Shown here: positions 6,633 through 9,485 of the stretch, one piece after another
Layout: each line of letters opens with the position of its first letter
How positions within the stretch are numbered: the first letter of the stretch is position 1
NCBI GenBank assembly: GCA_946481195.1
Contig: CAMLNG010000111.1
Location: 1-9,485 of the forward strand
Source: an uncultured Chromatiaceae bacterium
GTDB taxonomy: Bacteria; Pseudomonadota; Gammaproteobacteria; Enterobacterales; Alteromonadaceae
Direction of reading: 5' to 3'
Length of the DNA stretch: 9,485 nt
Program-made: the position numbers and the translations under genes
Notes under the pieces: generated by a model
The model's input: only the letters and a program-made list of their open reading frames with translations
Told to the model about the DNA's origin: nothing
Databases searched by the model: none

Positions 6633-6649
6633 AGTGCCGGGCCCGCACT
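6633..6649 (-). other. Small hairpin upstream of ampC
   Basis: AGTGC (6633-6637) and GCACT (6645-6649) pair around a 7-base CGGGCCC loop, 35 bases before the ampC start. It would fall in the ampC leader if transcription starts near 6645-6650. No T-run follows. A role in leader folding is possible, but the element is short. Confidence 0.25.
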
Positions 6650-6667
6650 ATGGATAGCTTGCGCCAG

Positions 6668-6696
6668 TTGACTTCAGGCGACAAACGGTTAATTTA
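6668..6696. promoter_or_regulatory. AmpR binding box overlapping the ampR promoter
   Basis: On the minus strand, TTAACCGTTTGTC (6680-6692) matches, from memory, the conserved core of AmpR sites in enterobacterial ampC-ampR intergenic regions. On the plus strand, TTGACT (6668-6673) with a 16-base spacer and TAATTT (6690-6695) makes a plausible ampR promoter that includes the box, as expected for autorepression. Towards ampC no good -10/-35 pair is seen (weak TATCCA at 6651-6656), in keeping with a promoter that needs AmpR as activator. Confidence 0.65.
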
Positions 6697-6741
6697 CACA
6701 TCAGCTGTTAGAAAAACTTACACAAAGACGTAGGTAGCTGC

Positions 6742-7713
6742 ATGACGCGTCGTTACATTCCACTAAAATCGCTGCGCGCCTTTGAAGCCGCCGCCCGGCA
6801 TTTAAGTTTTACTCATGCCGCCATCGAGCTGAATGTCACGCATTCGGCGGTCAGTCAGCAGGTAAAACTGCTGGAAGATCAATTGAATTGCCCGCTGTTT
6901 TTACGTATTCCACGTGGTCTGGCGCTGACGCCGGAAGGTGAAACGCTGCTGCCGGTGCTCAATGAGTCTTTTGACCGCATCGCCCAGCTGTTAGATTATT
7001 TTTCCGGTCGCAAGGTACAGGAAAAGCTGAAAATCGGCGTGGTCGGCACCTTTGCCATCGGCTTTTTGCTGCCGCGTCTGCAGGCGTTTTATCAGAAGTT
7101 TCCCCATATCGAACTGCAGATCTCCACCAACAATAACCGTGTTGACGTCGCTGCCGAAGGCCTGGATTTTGCCATCCGTTTTGGTGACGGCGCCTGGCAC
7201 GGCACCGCTGCGATGTACCTGTGCGACAGCCCACTGACACCGCTCTGTACACCCGACATCGCCGCCCGGTTGGAGAAACCGGCGGACTTACTGAACTTCA
7301 CTTTGCTGCGCTCTTACCGACGCGATGAATGGACCGCCTGGCTGCAACAAGCCGGCGGCCCGCAATTACCACCAACCCACCCGGTCATCGTGTTTGATTC
7401 GAGTGTCACTATGCTGGAAGCAGCAAAAAGCGGTTTAGGCATAGCTATGGCACCGGCGAAAATGTTCAGTCATTTGCTGCAAACAGGTGCTATCGTGCGG
7501 CCATTTCACAACGAAATCAGCTTCGGCAGTTATTGGCTGACCCGGCTACAGTCGAAAACAGAAACCAGCGCCATGCGCGAATTTGCCCAGTGGTTGAGTG
7601 CGGAGCTGAATACCAGTTCGGAAGCACCACCTGCATTAACTCTGAATAACACCACCATCGAAGACGACGAAGATATAGGCTTCACCCGGTATCAAGCGGT
7701 GGAAAACAAGTGA
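6742..7713 (+). CDS. ampR: LysR-type regulator of beta-lactamase (AmpR) with extra C-terminal tail
   Basis: A 323-residue LysR-family regulator. The N-terminal HTH (5-62; SLRAFEAAARHLSFTHAA, THSAVSQQVKLLE) and the effector domain from about 95 are near-textbook AmpR: EKLKIGVVGTF, HGTAAMYLC, TLLRSYRRDEWTAW, VFDSSVTMLEAA and GSYWLTRLQS. Gly102, Asp135 and Tyr264, residues tied to ligand sensing or inducibility in Citrobacter and Pseudomonas AmpR, are all conserved at the same numbers. Known role: UDP-MurNAc-pentapeptide holds AmpR as a repressor, and anhydro-muropeptides turn it into an activator of ampC. The family usually ends near residue 291-296; here an acidic tail (about 291-323, TTIEDDEDIGF) follows. 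ATG 6742 follows a moderate AGGT ribosome site. The stop overlaps the methyltransferase start. Confidence 0.95.
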   Translation: MTRRYIPLKSLRAFEAAARHLSFTHAAIELNVTHSAVSQQVKLLEDQLNCPLFLRIPRGLALTPEGETLLPVLNESFDRIAQLLDYFSGRKVQEKLKIGVVGTFAIGFLLPRLQAFYQKFPHIELQISTNNNRVDVAAEGLDFAIRFGDGAWHGTAAMYLCDSPLTPLCTPDIAARLEKPADLLNFTLLRSYRRDEWTAWLQQAGGPQLPPTHPVIVFDSSVTMLEAAKSGLGIAMAPAKMFSHLLQTGAIVRPFHNEISFGSYWLTRLQSKTETSAMREFAQWLSAELNTSSEAPPALTLNNTTIEDDEDIGFTRYQAVENK

Positions 7714-8321
7714 CAAAGCGAACCCAAGACCCCGCCAACGGCTACGAAACCCATGCCGCAGAGTTTCGCCATTGGCGCGAACAATCCTCGATTGGCGTGG
7801 CGACTGTGTTGCAGTGGGCGCAAGACTTGGCGCCAGGCGCGGCCGTGCTGGACCTTGGCTGTGGCAGTGGGCTGCCGCTGGGCAAAGCTTTAGCGGATCG
7901 TGGTTTTCGTCTGTATGGCGTTGATGCGTCGCCCGCTTTGGCTGCCGCTTATCAGCAACTGTTACCGCAGGCGCAGGTGGCCTGTGAAAGACTGGAAGAC
8001 TCGGACTTTTTTCAGCGTCAGTTTGCTGGTGTGCTTTGTGTCGGGGTGTTGTTTTTATTGCCGGAGGCATCACAGCGCCAGTTGTTTAATAAAGTCGCTG
8101 CGGCGCTGGCCTCGGGTGGCTTATGGCTGTTCAGTGCGCCGGCGCAGCCTTGTTGCTGGGTTGATGTGTTGACCGGGCAGGAGTCGGTTTCACTCGGTAT
8201 AGACGTCTACCAACAGCTGCTGCAGCAGGCCGGATTGCAGCTGCTGGCGCAATATCAGGACGAAGGCGGCAACCATTACATAGCTGCGCAGCGTCCTGTC
8301 GATAAGAGTTCGCCAGGTTAA
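7710..8321 (+). CDS. Class I SAM-dependent methyltransferase
   Basis: A 203-residue cytosolic Rossmann-fold methyltransferase. Motif I is VLDLGCGSG (46-54), the acidic end of strand 2 is YGVDAS (69-74), and a later FAGVLCVGVLFLL (105-117) fits motif II/strand 4. The last strands are covered by GGLWLFSAP (136-144) and the C-terminal HYIAAQRP. The short N-terminal part (YETHAAEFRHWREQ) resembles ubiquinone/biotin-type small-molecule methyltransferases, but the substrate is not identifiable. The start is GTG 7710, which overlaps the ampR stop as GTGA, with GGTGG 7 bases upstream, so translation is probably coupled to ampR. Its TAA overlaps the convergent downstream gene's stop. A role in beta-lactam response is suggested only by position. 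Confidence 0.85.
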   Translation: MTKRTQDPANGYETHAAEFRHWREQSSIGVATVLQWAQDLAPGAAVLDLGCGSGLPLGKALADRGFRLYGVDASPALAAAYQQLLPQAQVACERLEDSDFFQRQFAGVLCVGVLFLLPEASQRQLFNKVAAALASGGLWLFSAPAQPCCWVDVLTGQESVSLGIDVYQQLLQQAGLQLLAQYQDEGGNHYIAAQRPVDKSSPG

Positions 8322-9485
8322 CCCCGCCGCCCGACCAGTCGCCACAATAGCAACAGCAGCAAGGCTGCCAGCGCAGCGCACAACAGGCTCAGCCGCCAGA
8401 TTTGCCCAGTGCTGCTCTCTGCCGCCGTGCGGCTTAACTGCAGTTGTTGCTGCAGCTCGACCAATTTCAGCTCGCGACTGCGTTGTTCGGCAATTAGCAG
8501 CGTGCTGCTAAGCTGCGCCTGGCTGTTGTGCTCTTGCGCATCAAGTTGACGTTGCAAGCGCAAATTTTGCTGCAGTGCGTCAAATGCAGCCTGATGCTGG
8601 CCGTGTAATGCTAACAGCTGCGCCCAACGTTGTAATTCAGGTAAATACAGCGCCAGCCGGTGCTGGATCAGCCAGCCGCCGGCGTCGTCAAAATATGCCT
8701 GCGCTGCTGACGTTTGACCGCTGACCAGCAGCACCATGGCATGGCGTAACCGGCTGATGGCAACCCATTCGCGGTCACCACTTTGCACAGCCTGTAGTTG
8801 TAGTTCATTGCTCAGTTGCAGTGTCGCATCAGCAGGTGCTTGCTGCAGATAAAGCGCCAGCAATGCCATCCCGGCCGGTAAAAATTGTTGTTGCCACAGC
8901 GTTTGATACAAGGCCTGCGCTTCCTGTTGCCGCCCTGTCGTCAACAGAATATCAGCCTGCGTCAACTGTAAGCGTTGTAGTTGCTGCGGCTCTGTTTGCA
9001 GCGGTAATGCCTGACTGATGCTGCGTAAGGCTTCCGGTTCCTGACCTGCGGCATGCTGGAGCTCAGCCTGCACCGCCAGACTGTCGGCTTCGAGCTGTGG
9101 CAACTGATTGCGCCGGGCAATACTAAGCACCAGACCAACGGCATTGGCGGCACTGTCATAAAAACCGCTTTGCAGCGCGTCGCGGGCGTAATCAAGCCCG
9201 ATCCAGGCATGCAGCGCCGGCGCATCGCGCCCGGTCAGGCTGTGATAAGCGAGGAAACTGAGTTGGCGGGTATCCATCGACTCGCCGGCGCTGAATTTAC
9301 TCAGTTGCTGGCATTTATATCCAGCGGCGCTGCCGGCAAATTCATTGCTGACGCTTTGATTTTCCAGTTGTTTCAGTGCAGCACGGGCGCTGTCCAGCGT
9401 GGCTTTGTCACCAGCCTGTAACGCAAAACGGCACTGCTGCGCCCACCACCAGGCCGGTGTTTCAGCGGCGCTTAGCTGCTGTAAA
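8318..9485 (-). CDS. Helical-repeat (TPR-like) protein with C-terminal membrane anchor, N-terminus outside window
   Basis: The minus-strand frame stays open from its TAA (8318-8320) to the right edge, giving 388 visible residues. The Met at 9277 is internal, since coding continues upstream with the same Ala/Gln/Leu-rich style (for example AETPAWWWAQQCRFALQAGD). Most of it looks like degenerate TPR-type helix pairs (AALAxxxGQxxEAxxLYxxL pattern). A Gln/Leu coiled coil (about LIAEQRSRELKLVELQQQLQL) precedes one membrane helix (LSLLCAALAALLLLLLW) and a short RRG tail. This is the layout of periplasmic TPR sensors that lead into a GGDEF or histidine kinase domain, yet here translation stops right after the helix. 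It may be a stand-alone anchored TPR protein, or the sensor half of a truncated signalling protein. The family is not recognised with certainty. Confidence 0.7.
   Translation of the reverse strand, partial: LQQLSAAETPAWWWAQQCRFALQAGDKATLDSARAALKQLENQSVSNEFAGSAAGYKCQQLSKFSAGESMDTRQLSFLAYHSLTGRDAPALHAWIGLDYARDALQSGFYDSAANAVGLVLSIARRNQLPQLEADSLAVQAELQHAAGQEPEALRSISQALPLQTEPQQLQRLQLTQADILLTTGRQQEAQALYQTLWQQQFLPAGMALLALYLQQAPADATLQLSNELQLQAVQSGDREWVAISRLRHAMVLLVSGQTSAAQAYFDDAGGWLIQHRLALYLPELQRWAQLLALHGQHQAAFDALQQNLRLQRQLDAQEHNSQAQLSSTLLIAEQRSRELKLVELQQQLQLSRTAAESSTGQIWRLSLLCAALAALLLLLLWRLVGRRG

Noticed and set aside
8318..9277. Met at 9277 as the true start of the TPR-like protein
   Set aside because: The frame remains open with the same composition to the window edge, and no ribosome site precedes the Met.

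Overview
The window reads like chromosomal DNA of a mid-GC gammaproteobacterium. The AmpC/AmpR pair has the enterobacterial/pseudomonad type of sequence and divergent layout. The proteins are rich in Gln, Ala and Leu. I lean towards an Alteromonadales/Chromatiales organism of the Rheinheimera or Alishewanella kind, but that is an impression from sequence style. No rRNA, tRNA, insertion sequence, CRISPR array or phage gene was seen.

Left edge (1-1034): the first 17 codons of a NYN-domain (PIN-like nuclease fold) gene run leftward out of the window. A CPBP-family intramembrane protease gene is read divergently from it, to the right. A short intergenic region between them carries an extended -10 promoter with a dyad for the NYN gene.

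Envelope operon (1045-4361, minus strand): transcription order is a YtrA-type GntR repressor, an ABC ATPase, an ABC-2 type permease, then a membrane acyltransferase (Acyltransferase_3/OpgC-like). The promoter lies between the two arms of a perfect 12-bp inverted repeat, so autorepression is likely.

Middle (4431-5434, minus strand): a DUF1186-like protein with a C-terminal SEC-C zinc motif has its own promoter, embedded in another perfect 12-bp inverted repeat.

Beta-lactamase module (5450-8321): a class C beta-lactamase (ampC, minus) and a LysR regulator (ampR, plus) are divergent around an AmpR-type box. ampR overlaps a SAM-dependent methyltransferase gene by four bases (GTGA), so the two are probably translationally coupled. 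The AmpC has all three catalytic motifs but lacks the usual omega-loop tyrosine. The AmpR carries a tail of about 32 residues beyond the usual end of the family.

Right edge (8318-9485, minus strand): the C-terminal 388 residues of a helical-repeat protein end in a coiled coil and one membrane helix, with no output domain. Its stop codon shares a TTAA with the methyltransferase stop.

Most genes here concern the cell envelope: an antibiotic-response-type ABC system, an acyltransferase, an intramembrane protease and muropeptide-sensing AmpR/AmpC. No wholly new system is evident. The most unusual points are the AmpC substitution, the AmpR tail with its coupled methyltransferase, and the two inverted-repeat promoters.
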